Part shown: piece by piece, positions 56,101 through 63,964 of the stretch | Layout: each line of letters starts with the position of its first letter | Numbering within the stretch: the first letter of the stretch is position 1 | From: Bradyrhizobium canariense | Lineage (GTDB): Bacteria; Pseudomonadota; Alphaproteobacteria; Rhizobiales; Xanthobacteraceae | Assembly (NCBI RefSeq): GCF_019402665.1 | Contig: NZ_VSST01000048.1 | Coordinates: forward strand, 19,751 to 83,750 | Length of the DNA: 64,000 bases | Reading direction: 5' to 3' | The notes under the pieces: model-generated | Database searches by the model: none | What the model was told of the DNA's origin: nothing | What the model saw: only the letters and a program-made list of their open reading frames with translations | Program-made: the position numbers and the translations under genes

Positions 56101-56304
56101 GTGAGTAGTGGGGTTTGCAGCCGCTTGGCTGTTCTGCGTCAAACGGCGATGGAGCTCGTTAGCCTGCTTGCCCAATTGCAGAGGCTACGAGAGCAAGTGC
56201 GAAGGGCGGAAGGGCGAAGCCTCGGAGACAGCGCGAGATTAGGGCCGGCGTCACGGATGCGTAGGCGCCGGTTTGGGACGAGTTGCCGCACGCGGATTCA
56301 ATAA
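56101..56304 (+). CDS. Small basic protein, paralogue of the one at 1.2 kb
   Basis: 67 residues from a GTG start with GGGGG upstream. LAVLRQTAMELVSLLAQLQR is an amphipathic helix; a basic tail (SRMRRRRFGTSCRTRIQ) follows. It lines up with the protein at 1180-1365 over about 35 residues (AVLRQT, LQ-L-R, AE-R-LG), so both are likely real genes of one unnamed family. The two copies flank the polysaccharide locus at opposite ends of the window, each not far from H-NS-like genes. Function unknown. Confidence 0.5.
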   Translation: MSSGVCSRLAVLRQTAMELVSLLAQLQRLREQVRRAEGRSLGDSARLGPASRMRRRRFGTSCRTRIQ

Positions 56305-56778
56305 TGATGGCGAGCGGCGCGCGTAATTTTAGTGAACTCGAAGACGATCGTTTCACGGATCGACCTTGAAGCCTCCGATAACCCTTTGGCACAGCTCCAA
56401 GCCGCCCGATCGCTCCCCAATGAGGCGTGCGCGCAGCGGAGTTTCAAGGCAGGCCGATGCGAGTGAAGGCTCTGTGCCAGGAAAGTGCTGCACTTGGATC
56501 CGACGTCCCTTTCCGGCTCTGACCGAGATCATCCACGAGCGGCATGCTGCGGATCATGTCCCGCACCTGAGTTGGTTTAAGCCTGACTTTGTATCTGTTT
56601 TTAGTTTTATGAAGCAGCGCTTCATCTGAAAGACAATTTGAAAGCAAAGCGAAGGTCGTTCGCGTCAACTCGTTTCGGCAGCCGCGCCATCGAAGGCAAA
56701 TTTAGTTATTTGGCATAATCATAATTAATATGACGCAAAACGGAAAATAAGGTGAGGGAAAACTAATGGGAGGAGTAG
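56305..56778. other. Intergenic region, no supported gene
   Basis: Frames on both strands (56366-56629 forward, 56444-56668 reverse) overlap and neither has a recognisable domain or good ribosome site. Bases about 56698-56755 are AT-rich (AAATTTAGTTATTTGGC, ATAATTAATATGAC) and should contain the promoter of the gene at 56779. Confidence 0.38.
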
Positions 56779-57003
56779 ATGGAGACCGTACGCCGCTTGC
56801 GCGCGATGGCGTCGCTGTGCCGACAGACTTCTGCGCATCATCCTGATCGAAGCTGGAAGCTTCTCGCCGAAGCTGAGTTCTGGGAGCACTTGGCCAATGA
56901 CATGCTTCGCGAGCATTTCAAACAATGCACGGCTGGCTCCTCGCTCCGACCGATCGGACATGATCCGAATGCCGCGGAATCGAGCGCTCGCATAACCGCG
57001 TGA
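56779..57003 (+). CDS. Small helical protein of unknown function
   Basis: 74 residues: RRLRAMASLCRQTSAHHPDR, then SWKLLAEAEFWEHLANDMLR, an all-helical, acidic and aromatic composition. GGGAGGAG ends five bases before the ATG. I associate short proteins of this kind (R-x-R-A-M-A-S-L-C-R-Q-T opening) with Rhizobiales genomes, where they are unnamed. An AT-rich tract precedes it. No role can be given. Confidence 0.72.
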   Translation: METVRRLRAMASLCRQTSAHHPDRSWKLLAEAEFWEHLANDMLREHFKQCTAGSSLRPIGHDPNAAESSARITA

Positions 57004-57167
57004 ATGCCCTCGCCTAGCCCAAATCCCGCTCGGCCGTGTGCCGGGCGTCAGTTCTCTTCAGGGCGCCCCATGGAGAACCAAGCCCTGCCGGCGCCTTCGT
57101 CTGGCGGCGCGCAGACCTGAGCAGGGACGCCAAAGCGCGCTCGGTTGCCCGGCTCGGTCCGCTCAGA

Positions 57168-57733
57168 CTACCGAGTTCTGTTTTCTGGGTAGGGAATGCG
57201 CTTATGCGAAACTGTCGTTCGCCGTTGGACTTGCACTTTGGCGTCCAGCACTTTTTCCCCAGCTCGTGCGGCGCGCGGCCGGCTCACCTGGTCCGAAAGG
57301 CTGGAGCCCCTACCAACCATTCCAGCGATATTTCCGTCGACCTTCGCTGCCGGTATTTTTCGGTTAGGTGACGGTCCAACGATCATCTGCTCCTCGTTGC
57401 TCGTGCCGGTGCCAATAGCTCCGATCGGCAGACCATTTTGAGCGTGGCCAGCGCCGGCATTTCTTTTGGCCTGCGCCGCCGCCCGCGACTTCGACGTTGA
57501 ACGTCCGGGCTGTTGGTTTGACTGGTGCGGTTCAGGTTTGCACCGATACCAACGTCTCGTGTCCCCATTCCTGGAGGCGCTGATGGACCAGGGTTGGCGC
57601 TGCTCGCATTTGTACCCATGCCAGTGTTGGCGCTGCCCGTGCACGTGCCCGTCCCGGTGCCGGCACCCGCGGAGCCCGCCACTGCGCCGCCTCCTTGGGC
57701 CAGGGCCAGCACAGATAGGATTCGCTGGAGCAT
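57168..57733 (-). pseudogene. Gly/Thr-rich exported protein gene with apparent frameshift
   Basis: The first part, in one frame from the ATG at 57733, begins MLQRILSVLALAQGGG, like a short signal sequence, and continues as a Gly/Thr/Ser-rich low-complexity stretch to about 57490 (TSQTNSPDVQ). From there that frame becomes Arg-rich and unconvincing, while the neighbouring frame continues with protein-like sequence: SKSRAAAQAKRNAGAGHAQN, GLPIGAIGTGTSNEEQMIVG, PSPNRKIPAAKVDGNIAGMV. A one-base insertion or deletion near 57480-57500 would join them. Either the gene is broken or the sequence has an error there. I recognise no family. The long reverse frame that extends to 58484 is otherwise a shadow of the forward gene. 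Confidence 0.45.
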
Positions 57734-57867
57734 TGGACGATCTCCTTCTCAACCGACCAGCCGCATCAGCCGCAAGTTTAATTAACGATACAAACCATTG
57801 AATAAACGATAATATGGGTTTAATTTGCCTATGGATAAACTGAATTGAGAAACGGATTGGCACATTA

Positions 57868-59493
57868 ATGTCGCGGATGCGGGCACAAGCGCCGATGCAG
57901 GCAGGGTTGGGCCTTGGATCGCCCGTTCGCCGCGCAGACGTGTGGATTGCTTCGGATTGCGTTCGTAGCTGTGCGCGCACCTGCGCAACAAGGTCGGCGT
58001 GGGTTGCACCGACTGTGCTGACGGTAATATCGGTCTTGACGATACCCGTTCTCGCGCAGCAGCCAAATCGCCCGGCGAGCGACGCCCATGTCATGGCGAC
58101 GCACGTGCGCGGCGAGACCGGCTCGGGAGGGTGGCGCGCGGCGCAGCTGAAACAATCTGCCGACACGACACTCCTGAAGCTCGCACAAGCCACAATCAGC
58201 AATACCGAGCGATCACGGCAAGCGCTCGCCGCAGAACAGGAGAGGATACAGGCCCTTGCTGCTGACCTTCGAACATGCCGACGGGAGCAGGATACCGTGC
58301 TGGGGCTATTGCAGCATGCACGCGAGCAATGGACCAGCATTGCGGAGGCCACCGAGAATGAAACCGATAAGCTGCAGCAATCGGTCCGGGAAGAGCGATT
58401 GCACACGCAGCGTCTAGAACGGGAACTTGCGAAGGCGCGCAACGATCTCGAAGTGCAAGCACGGCTAAGCCGCGAAATCGGCACCGAGGGTCGCGAACCC
58501 GAACACCCGGCACAGAGTGATCCGAGAGAGCTGCAACAAGCTGTCGAGCGAGAGAAAGATCGGGCAAACCGGCTGGAGCAAAATCTGACAGCCGCTCATC
58601 ACGACCTGGAGACCCAGTCGGCAGAGATAATCAGACAAGCCGCAGAGATCAGTGCAAAAGAGGCAGCGGAGGCCCAGGTACAGGCAAGCCTCCGACAGGA
58701 GCACGATCGTACCAAACAGCTGGAGGAGACGCTCGCGACGACGCGAATCGAGCTCGACAGCCGATCCCAGCAGATCGCGAAGGCAACCGAAGAAACGGTG
58801 CAGACGATGCGAACAGCGGAGAATACCTCGGCTAAACTGAAACTCTCATTAAGGGAGGAGCACGAAAGAGCAGATGCGCTGGCGCAAGAGCTCTCGTTGG
58901 CGCGTTCCAAGCTGTTCGCGTATGAAGCGCAAGCTGCGGCAAACGATGATCGAGCCGAACAGTTGAAAAAGCAGCTCCGGCGAGAATGCCACCAGTCCAG
59001 CCGAGATGAGCAAGAACTTGCCGCAGCGCGCCCGAATGTCGGACCGTGGCTACCCGCCGGGGTGTCGGGTCAAGGCGGAGCCGGCAATTCGCCAACAAGG
59101 GAACTGCTTCGAACACTGCTGGTGGGATCGCCGCAGCCGCCGCCCGCGCAATCCGCGCGAGAGCTCGTGGTCACAGCAGCCGAGCCGAAGGCGCCACCGC
59201 CGGTTCTCGGGAACGAGCAAGCCGCCGAGCTCGCGCGATTGATCGGTCGCGCAACCGGATTGCTTCGACAAGGCGACATTGGCGCGGCGCGAATCGTCCT
59301 TGAGCGTGCTGCTGAATTAGGGAGTGCACCGGCAAGTTTCGCGCTCGCCGAAACATATGATCCGAGCCTGCTTGCAAAATGGGGCGCGAGCGGAACGCGC
59401 GGCGACACGTCCAAGGCGCGAGAGCTTTACGCCAGAGCAGCAGCCGGAGGGGTCAAGGAGGCAAAGGAGCGGTTCGACGCACTCGGTCATTAG
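57868..59493 (+). CDS. Long coiled-coil protein with membrane anchor and Sel1/TPR-like tail
   Basis: 541 residues. A hydrophobic segment near residue 48 (WVAPTVLTVISVLTIPVLA) acts as anchor or signal. Residues about 100-400 are heptad-type coiled coil (EQERIQALAADLRTCRREQD, REEHERADALAQELSLARSK). The C-terminal 100 residues resemble Sel1/TPR helices (GQADIGAARIVLERAAELG-type, SKARELYARAAAGGVKEAKE). This layout suits a scaffold in or across the cell envelope. It starts a four-gene plus-strand run (TAXI-type, TagO/VasI-like, DsrE-like). ATG 57868 lies behind an AT-rich tract; the first 40 residues could be removed if a later start is used. Confidence 0.8.
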   Translation: MSRMRAQAPMQAGLGLGSPVRRADVWIASDCVRSCARTCATRSAWVAPTVLTVISVLTIPVLAQQPNRPASDAHVMATHVRGETGSGGWRAAQLKQSADTTLLKLAQATISNTERSRQALAAEQERIQALAADLRTCRREQDTVLGLLQHAREQWTSIAEATENETDKLQQSVREERLHTQRLERELAKARNDLEVQARLSREIGTEGREPEHPAQSDPRELQQAVEREKDRANRLEQNLTAAHHDLETQSAEIIRQAAEISAKEAAEAQVQASLRQEHDRTKQLEETLATTRIELDSRSQQIAKATEETVQTMRTAENTSAKLKLSLREEHERADALAQELSLARSKLFAYEAQAAANDDRAEQLKKQLRRECHQSSRDEQELAAARPNVGPWLPAGVSGQGGAGNSPTRELLRTLLVGSPQPPPAQSARELVVTAAEPKAPPPVLGNEQAAELARLIGRATGLLRQGDIGAARIVLERAAELGSAPASFALAETYDPSLLAKWGASGTRGDTSKARELYARAAAGGVKEAKERFDALGH

Positions 59494-59616
59494 TAGCATC
59501 GGTCAGACAAATGGTCGTGCGATGTATCGACCTGTCAGACGAAACTTAAACTTACGTGTTGAAGTGAAGAGCCCAGCGGACAAAACAGAATAGACGTTCC
59601 TAGGGGAGCCGGATCG

Positions 59617-60636
59617 ATGAAGCAGCTGGTTGGAATACGCTCTTGGTTTCTCCTCATCGTGATAGCCGCTCCGCTTCTGATCGTGGGCTGTTGCCTGGCA
59701 ATGGCCCAGCAGACTTCGCGGGCGCGTGCGGATCATGCAAGGCCGGAAATTGCGGCCATGAACGATTGGACTGTTGGAATTGCCGGAGGTCTGCTGGAAG
59801 GAGCTCCCATTCGGCTTGCCGCGGAAATGGCGCGAGTGGCCGATGATGGAACGGACCTCCACGTGCTGCCCATCGTGACCCGTGGCGCGACCGAAAACGT
59901 CAATTCGCTGCTGTATTTGCGGGGCATTGATGCAGCAATCATCAATTCCGACGCACTTGACGAGTACAAGAGCCAAGTGCCGGACATCCAGCGACGGATC
60001 ACCTATGTGCTCAACCTATTTCCGTCTGAACTGCACATATTCGTCAGGCCCGAAATTCAGGGCTTGAGTGATCTGGTCGGAAAGAAGGTCAATTTCAACA
60101 CCCAAGGTACCGCCGCAGCTTATTCGGGCCCGCTGATTTTCAGCCGGCTTGGGATCGAGGTCGATAAGGCATTCATCCCCCATCAGGTTGCGATGGAACA
60201 AATGCGCAGGGGTGAGCTGGCCGCCGTCGTTTTCATAACATCGAAGCCGGTGGACGCATTCATACGTGGTCGTTGGGAGGCCGGCTTCAAGTTCCTGCCG
60301 GTCCCCTACGAGAGCAAGTTCGAAGATTATTATCTGCCATCTTGGCTGGACTCGGCTGATTACCCGAACTTGATCAGGCAGGGGGAACGCGTGGCAACTA
60401 TTGCCGTTCCAACCGTGCTGGTCGCTTTCAATTGGCCGATCAAATCCAATCGCTTTCATCGTGTGGCGCGCTTTGTTGACCGCCTGTTCTCGCGGATCGA
60501 CAAGCTGCAGGAGCCCGGTTTCGATCCGAAATGGAAGTCGATCAACTTGGCGGCGACGGTCCCTGGCCTGACGCGCTTTCCCGCGGCGCAGGCCTGGCTC
60601 GATCGTCTGCCGCGTTCGAGCCAGGCGGCACAATGA
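59617..60636 (+). CDS. TAXI-family TRAP-type solute-binding protein
   Basis: 339 residues with signal or anchor segment (SWFLLIVIAAPLLIVGCCLA, possible lipobox). The mature part follows the TAXI pattern: DWTVGIAGGLLEGAPIRLAA, DLHVLPIVTRGATENVNSLL, GIDAAIINSDALDEYKSQVP, LSDLVGKKVNFNTQGTAAAY and VAMEQMRRGELAAVVFITSK. TAXI proteins bind small organic acids for TRAP uptake systems; no TRAP membrane subunits are present here, so it may act alone as a sensor or binding protein. AGGGGAG precedes the ATG. It is 123 bases after the coiled-coil gene and overlaps the next gene by four bases. Confidence 0.88.
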   Translation: MKQLVGIRSWFLLIVIAAPLLIVGCCLAMAQQTSRARADHARPEIAAMNDWTVGIAGGLLEGAPIRLAAEMARVADDGTDLHVLPIVTRGATENVNSLLYLRGIDAAIINSDALDEYKSQVPDIQRRITYVLNLFPSELHIFVRPEIQGLSDLVGKKVNFNTQGTAAAYSGPLIFSRLGIEVDKAFIPHQVAMEQMRRGELAAVVFITSKPVDAFIRGRWEAGFKFLPVPYESKFEDYYLPSWLDSADYPNLIRQGERVATIAVPTVLVAFNWPIKSNRFHRVARFVDRLFSRIDKLQEPGFDPKWKSINLAATVPGLTRFPAAQAWLDRLPRSSQAAQ

Positions 60637-61193
60637 CGTTCACCCTGATCGCTCTCGTCGTGACGCTCGCGATCGCAAATGACCTCGCTCGGGCCCGACG
60701 CGCCGAAGACCCTATGGCGCCGGTTCGCGTCTCGGATCGGCCCGCAAATGGAGTCGGGGCGTGGATCGTCAGCGAGACCACCTCGCCGGTTGATTATTCA
60801 TCGATCATCAAGGCTACGCTACCATCTCGAGGGGGCAGCTCCGACGCCCCCATGAACCTGTCGATACGGTGTCGCGGCGGCCTGACCGAAGTGTTGCTTG
60901 ATGGAGCCGGCTTGTCAGGCCGCCGCGAGGACTACACTCTGTCCCTGCGCATCAATGATGATCCACCTTTTCAGGTCTCGACAATCACGTCGGCGCGCGG
61001 TGTCGCGCTTGAAAGCGATGTCGTTCGCCTTTTGCAATCGATCCCCGGCCACAGCGAACTTTCTGTGCATGTGTCACGCCGGACGGAGGCCGGCGCCGGT
61101 GCAGTGTTCGCTCTCGATGGTATCGAGAACGTGCGTGCAAAATTGGCGGCAACATGCAAATGGCCACGCGCGATCGCGAAGCCCAACAATTGA
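60633..61193 (+). CDS. TagO/VasI-like protein (type VI secretion associated family)
   Basis: 186 residues with an N-terminal signal (FTLIALVVTLAIANDLARA). The mature domain has the VasI/TagO layout: GAWIVSETTSPVDYSSIIKA, MNLSIRCRGGLTEVLLDGAG, LSLRINDDPPFQVSTITSAR and a C-terminal AVFALDGIENVRAKLAATCK. In type VI loci the family helps assembly in the periplasm, yet no type VI gene is in the window, so its role here is open. The ATG overlaps the stop of the TAXI-type gene (ATGA). Open frame upstream is inside that gene and is not used. Confidence 0.8.
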   Translation: MTFTLIALVVTLAIANDLARARRAEDPMAPVRVSDRPANGVGAWIVSETTSPVDYSSIIKATLPSRGGSSDAPMNLSIRCRGGLTEVLLDGAGLSGRREDYTLSLRINDDPPFQVSTITSARGVALESDVVRLLQSIPGHSELSVHVSRRTEAGAGAVFALDGIENVRAKLAATCKWPRAIAKPNN

Positions 61194-61227
61194 TCATGAA
61201 CCTCAGCTTGCTTGGAGAAACAACAGA

Positions 61228-61824
61228 ATGCCCACATTTCCGAAGATTATCGCAGCGATGATCGCGACAATCATCTCGCTCCTGGTCGGGCTGTATAATT
61301 CCGCGGCACAGGAGGCTCTCCAGCTCCCGGCACAGACTAGTTGGCCTGCCGCCTCAACACATAGCGCGGCAAGAACGCACGCGAGTTCATCGGTGAGGGA
61401 CGCGACGCAAAAACAATTTAAGCTAGCGCGCATCGCGCCACCGTCTGCTGCCAAGAAAGAGCACCGCTTAATCCTTCAGGTCAACACAAGCGACTCCGCA
61501 TCAATGAATCTTGCACTGAACAATGCACTCAACGTCGCGCAATACTACAAGGAGGTTGGTGAAGGGGTGAAAGTTGAGGTGATTACCTTCGGCCCGGGCC
61601 TCCATATGCTCCGCGATGACACGTCGCCGGTGAAAGCGCGAATCGAGGAAATGGCTCTGAGCACGCCGGAAGTATCATTCAAAGCCTGTGGAAACACGCA
61701 AGAGAAAATGCAAAAGGCCGAAAATAAAGACATTCCGATCGTTGCCCACGCCCAAGTGGTGAGGTCGGGCGTCGTTAGGGTGATGCAGTTGCAGGAGCAG
61801 GGATGGACCTACGTCAAGCCATGA
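61228..61824 (+). CDS. DsrE/DsrF-like exported protein
   Basis: 198 residues. An N-terminal segment (KIIAAMIATIISLLVGLYNS) suggests export or anchoring. The later part is a DsrE-like fold: HRLILQVNTSDSASMNLALN, NALNVAQYYKEVGEGVKVEV, ITFGPGLHMLRDDTSPVKAR, VSFKACGNTQEKMQKAENKD and RSGVVRVMQLQEQGWTYVKP. Cys in FKACGNT matches the position used for sulfur transfer or sulfane binding in some members. Proteins of this kind occur alone in many proteobacteria. Start MPTFPKII has GGAGAAAC before it; frames upstream overlap the previous gene and are rejected. Confidence 0.82.
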   Translation: MPTFPKIIAAMIATIISLLVGLYNSAAQEALQLPAQTSWPAASTHSAARTHASSSVRDATQKQFKLARIAPPSAAKKEHRLILQVNTSDSASMNLALNNALNVAQYYKEVGEGVKVEVITFGPGLHMLRDDTSPVKARIEEMALSTPEVSFKACGNTQEKMQKAENKDIPIVAHAQVVRSGVVRVMQLQEQGWTYVKP

Positions 61825-62295
61825 AATGGCGACCAGACAATGCCTATCGAGCGCGAGGTGCCGACACCCCGATCGAGTGGGTCGCCGCAGCCGATGCAAA
61901 TTGAACTGACCTCGATCGGGGACAGATCTATCGCGCGCTATTCACTGGGCAGCACCAGACCGCCTGTCTGATCATGCGCACGAGAGCGACTTCGGGAGAG
62001 GGTTGAGCGAACATCGGTTCGTCTCAGTCACTTGCGAGGTCTGGTAGCAATTTTGCGGGGCAGCCCCTGGCCCGCCCATCCTACTCGGCCGCCTGCTAAG
62101 GTCGATTGTCCCGTAACAGCATAAGGTATCGGAGACGCAGCACGGCGCGAGCTGTGACGCACGGTGCTTCGATTTACGTCAGTTCTGATGACCTCTTTTT
62201 CGGAGGCAAGCGATTAAATTCCACTGGATTTTATTTTGTTAACACGTCAGATTTCTAGACTTAAAGCGAGTCGATTTTACGTTGGGGGATGTTAA
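61825..62295. other. Intergenic region of about 470 bases
   Basis: Apart from the inverted repeat at 61867-61921 I see no gene. Bases about 62210-62285 (GATTAAATTCCACTGG, ATTTTATTTTGTTAACACG) are AT-rich and probably contain the promoter of the gene at 62296, whose ribosome site GGGGGATG lies nearby. Confidence 0.4.
61867..61921. terminator. Perfect 11-bp inverted repeat after the four-gene operon
   Basis: CCCCGATCGAG (61867-61877) and CTCGATCGGGG (61911-61921) pair perfectly across 33 bases. They lie 43 bases after the DsrE-like stop. No U-run follows, so this could be a Rho-type or stabilising structure, or an operator. Confidence 0.45.
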
Positions 62296-62592
62296 ATGGC
62301 AAAACCTGCCGTTTCCCGTAATACCTTTCGAGGGTTATTCGCTTTTTCTGCGAAAGATGATCACAACCACGATGGCGAATACTGTGTGTTGAAGCTGTTT
62401 GGATCCGCTCAAGACATTCCCGTTCGGCTGCTACAGCGATTGTGGCACGAAGCTGATCTACCCGGCGCGGAAGCCATCGCCAGCACCCTGGAGCCGCCCA
62501 CCCGCGAGATCGTAAATGGTCGTAAACGCTATGACCACGCCAGCGACTTTCTCCACGTGCTGCTGAGAGACCCAGAGCTAAGGGAACACTGA
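62296..62592 (+). CDS. Small protein of unknown function
   Basis: 98 residues: RNTFRGLFAFSAKDDHNHDG, YCVLKLFGSAQDIPVRLLQR, LWHEADLPGAEAIASTLEPP. Composition and codon use are protein-like; TGGGGGATG before the start is a good ribosome site. I do not know the family. His/Asp-rich DDHNHDG could bind a metal. It sits with two further unnamed genes near the right edge, outside the polysaccharide locus. Confidence 0.62.
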   Translation: MAKPAVSRNTFRGLFAFSAKDDHNHDGEYCVLKLFGSAQDIPVRLLQRLWHEADLPGAEAIASTLEPPTREIVNGRKRYDHASDFLHVLLRDPELREH

Positions 62593-62727
62593 AGAGACGT
62601 CGCTGCGTCAGGCTCCGCGAGGTCTTGCAGACTTGAATGATAATGCCTTTTGCCTCGGCGCTCTACATGCACCAGACTGCTATTCCAATGCCGGGCAGCC
62701 GGCCCATTTTGTCGACATAGTGCTCGC

Positions 62728-63015
62728 ATGCCGAGGTCGATTTACCAGCCATTGCATGAAAGGCTGCGAACGGAGAACGGTCAAAGTCTCCGCCTGACCT
62801 TTTCAGAAATTGAAGCGATCTTGGGGAAGCCTCTGCCGAAATCAGCTTACACCTTCACTGCGTGGTGGAGCACACTGAAGAGAGCAGGTCCTCAAGCGAG
62901 AGCGTGGATATCCGCTGGTTATCGTGTCCGAGTCTCAATGAAGCACCGCATCGTCGAATTCTATCGCTCTGATGTGGACACCAATGATCCTCATGGAACG
63001 CCCAGGCTGCATTGA
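62728..63015 (+). CDS. Small protein with a DUF7662-like domain
   Basis: 95 residues: LRLTFSEIEAILGKPLPKSA, then YTFTAWWSTLKRAGPQARAW and ISAGYRVRVSMKHRIVEFYR. The order F-x-E-I-E-x-I-x-G-x-x-L-P-x-S-A, W-W-S, A-R-A-W-x-x-A-G-Y matches a widespread short domain that I recall as DUF7662, found in restriction-, toxin- and defence-linked proteins and alone. The name is from memory and is not checked. I start at MPRSIYQPLHERL. A strong terminator-like hairpin follows 84 bases after the stop. Confidence 0.66.
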   Translation: MPRSIYQPLHERLRTENGQSLRLTFSEIEAILGKPLPKSAYTFTAWWSTLKRAGPQARAWISAGYRVRVSMKHRIVEFYRSDVDTNDPHGTPRLH

Positions 63016-63099
63016 CGCTTCCCATGATGGCGGACCTATCAACCTCGGTGTTCGGGACCAACTGCGAGAACAAGCCGGCGCAGAATCAAGTTGCAACTT

Positions 63100-63130
63100 C
63101 AGGGCCGCAGCGAAAACTGCTGCGGCCCTG
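63100..63130 (+). terminator. Strong intrinsic-type hairpin
   Basis: CAGGGCCGCAGC (63100-63111), loop GAAAACT and GCTGCGGCCCTG (63119-63130) form a perfect 12-bp GC-rich stem, followed by TCTTT. It lies 84 bases after the plus-strand gene ending at 63015 and is the best terminator candidate of the window. Confidence 0.7.
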
Positions 63131-63206
63131 TCTTTGAGCGGAAGCCGCGAGCCGGATGCTCCGGAACGTGGCGAGAAATATCTAATGGGAACGCTGCGCG
63201 ATGGCC

Positions 63207-63737
63207 CTAGGCCGCATGGGGGTTGACGATGGTGTACCCTCGCAGGGAGCGCGGGTGAATTCGCGTTGCGTGCCCACCTGAGTTGGCATCGTACGCCTTC
63301 CAGATGTCACCGGCGATGTGCTGTTCAAGGACGAAGACGTGCCCACGTCGCGCGGCAACCATTCCCGGTGCTGGCGAGGTGCGGGGAAAGCGCAGCCAAT
63401 TGGCTGCGAGGTTCAGTTCCGGTACTACCCGACCAAACACTCGGATCGCCGCACCACACCCGCAGAACGATCGAGGGCAACCGGCCGGACGACCGCTGAC
63501 GATCTCACTACTTGAGGCCCCTGAGCTGGCCACAGACATCCGTAGGCTAGCAACCGCGCTTCGCTGCAGGCGCGGTGCCGGTCTCGTGTATCTCTGCGCC
63601 TGCACCAGCGAAGATGAAAAGTCGCATGGCATAATCACGTTGCATTCAGGCGGCGAAGCGGCGCGCAAGGGGCGCGCTTCACAAGAAATGGATGTCGCAA
63701 AAGCGAGCAATAAAGCTACGACTACTCGATTGAACAT
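63207..63737 (-). CDS. Exported protein of unknown function, Rhizobiales-type
   Basis: 176 residues with a signal sequence (VVVALLLAFATSISCEARPL). The C-terminal half has RPAGCPRSFCGCGAAIRVFG, VVPELNLAANWLRFPRTSPA, ARRGHVFVLEQHIAGDIWKA and DANSGGHATRIHPRSLRGYT. I recall similar proteins as frequent in Bradyrhizobium and relatives; G-H-V-F-V-L and DANSGG resemble the His and Asp/Asn strands of CHAP/NlpC-type peptidases, and Cys in GCPRSFCGCG is a possible nucleophile. That would suggest cell-wall hydrolysis, but the link is only a guess. Start ATG follows CGGAG. Confidence 0.68.
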   Translation of the reverse strand: MFNRVVVALLLAFATSISCEARPLRAASPPECNVIMPCDFSSSLVQAQRYTRPAPRLQRSAVASLRMSVASSGASSSEIVSGRPAGCPRSFCGCGAAIRVFGRVVPELNLAANWLRFPRTSPAPGMVAARRGHVFVLEQHIAGDIWKAYDANSGGHATRIHPRSLRGYTIVNPHAA

Positions 63738-63847
63738 GCAGGACTCCGGGTTAATAGCCCCTGCCCCGGTGCGCAGAAAGCGCGTTGTAATTTGGCGAAA
63801 TTAAGCCGCCGAAACAGAATTAAATGAAATTTTGAGACCAAATTGCG

Positions 63848-63936
63848 GATTCCGGGGATTGCGGCCAGGGATTCCGATTGAACGCGACCATGCATTCCGA
63901 TCGAAGGCGGCCACCTGTTCCGACGAAGGCGGCCGG
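63848..63936. repeat. Tandem imperfect repeats, transposon-end-like
   Basis: Four imperfect units of about 22 bases follow each other: near 63848 (GGATTCCGGGGATTGCGGCC), 63869 (GGATTCCGATTGAACGCGAC), 63893 (CATTCCGATCGAAGGCGGCC) and 63915 (CTGTTCCGACGAAGGCGGCC). The shared words are TTCCGA(T) and GGCGGCC. Multiple repeats of this kind are characteristic of the ends of IS21-type elements, where they bind the transposase. The element body would lie to the right of the window. Confidence 0.5.
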
Positions 63937-63964
63937 AGTGTCGTTGCCGGCATGAGGAGTTGGG

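Noticed and set aside
57168..58484. 438-codon reverse frame
   Set aside because: Its first two thirds are Ser/Arg/Cys-rich antisense of the well-supported coiled-coil gene; only the part below 57733 has protein-like sequence and is listed as a broken gene.
60633..61193. A type VI secretion locus
   Set aside because: Only a TagO/VasI-like gene is present; no tube, baseplate, ClpV or membrane-complex gene was found.
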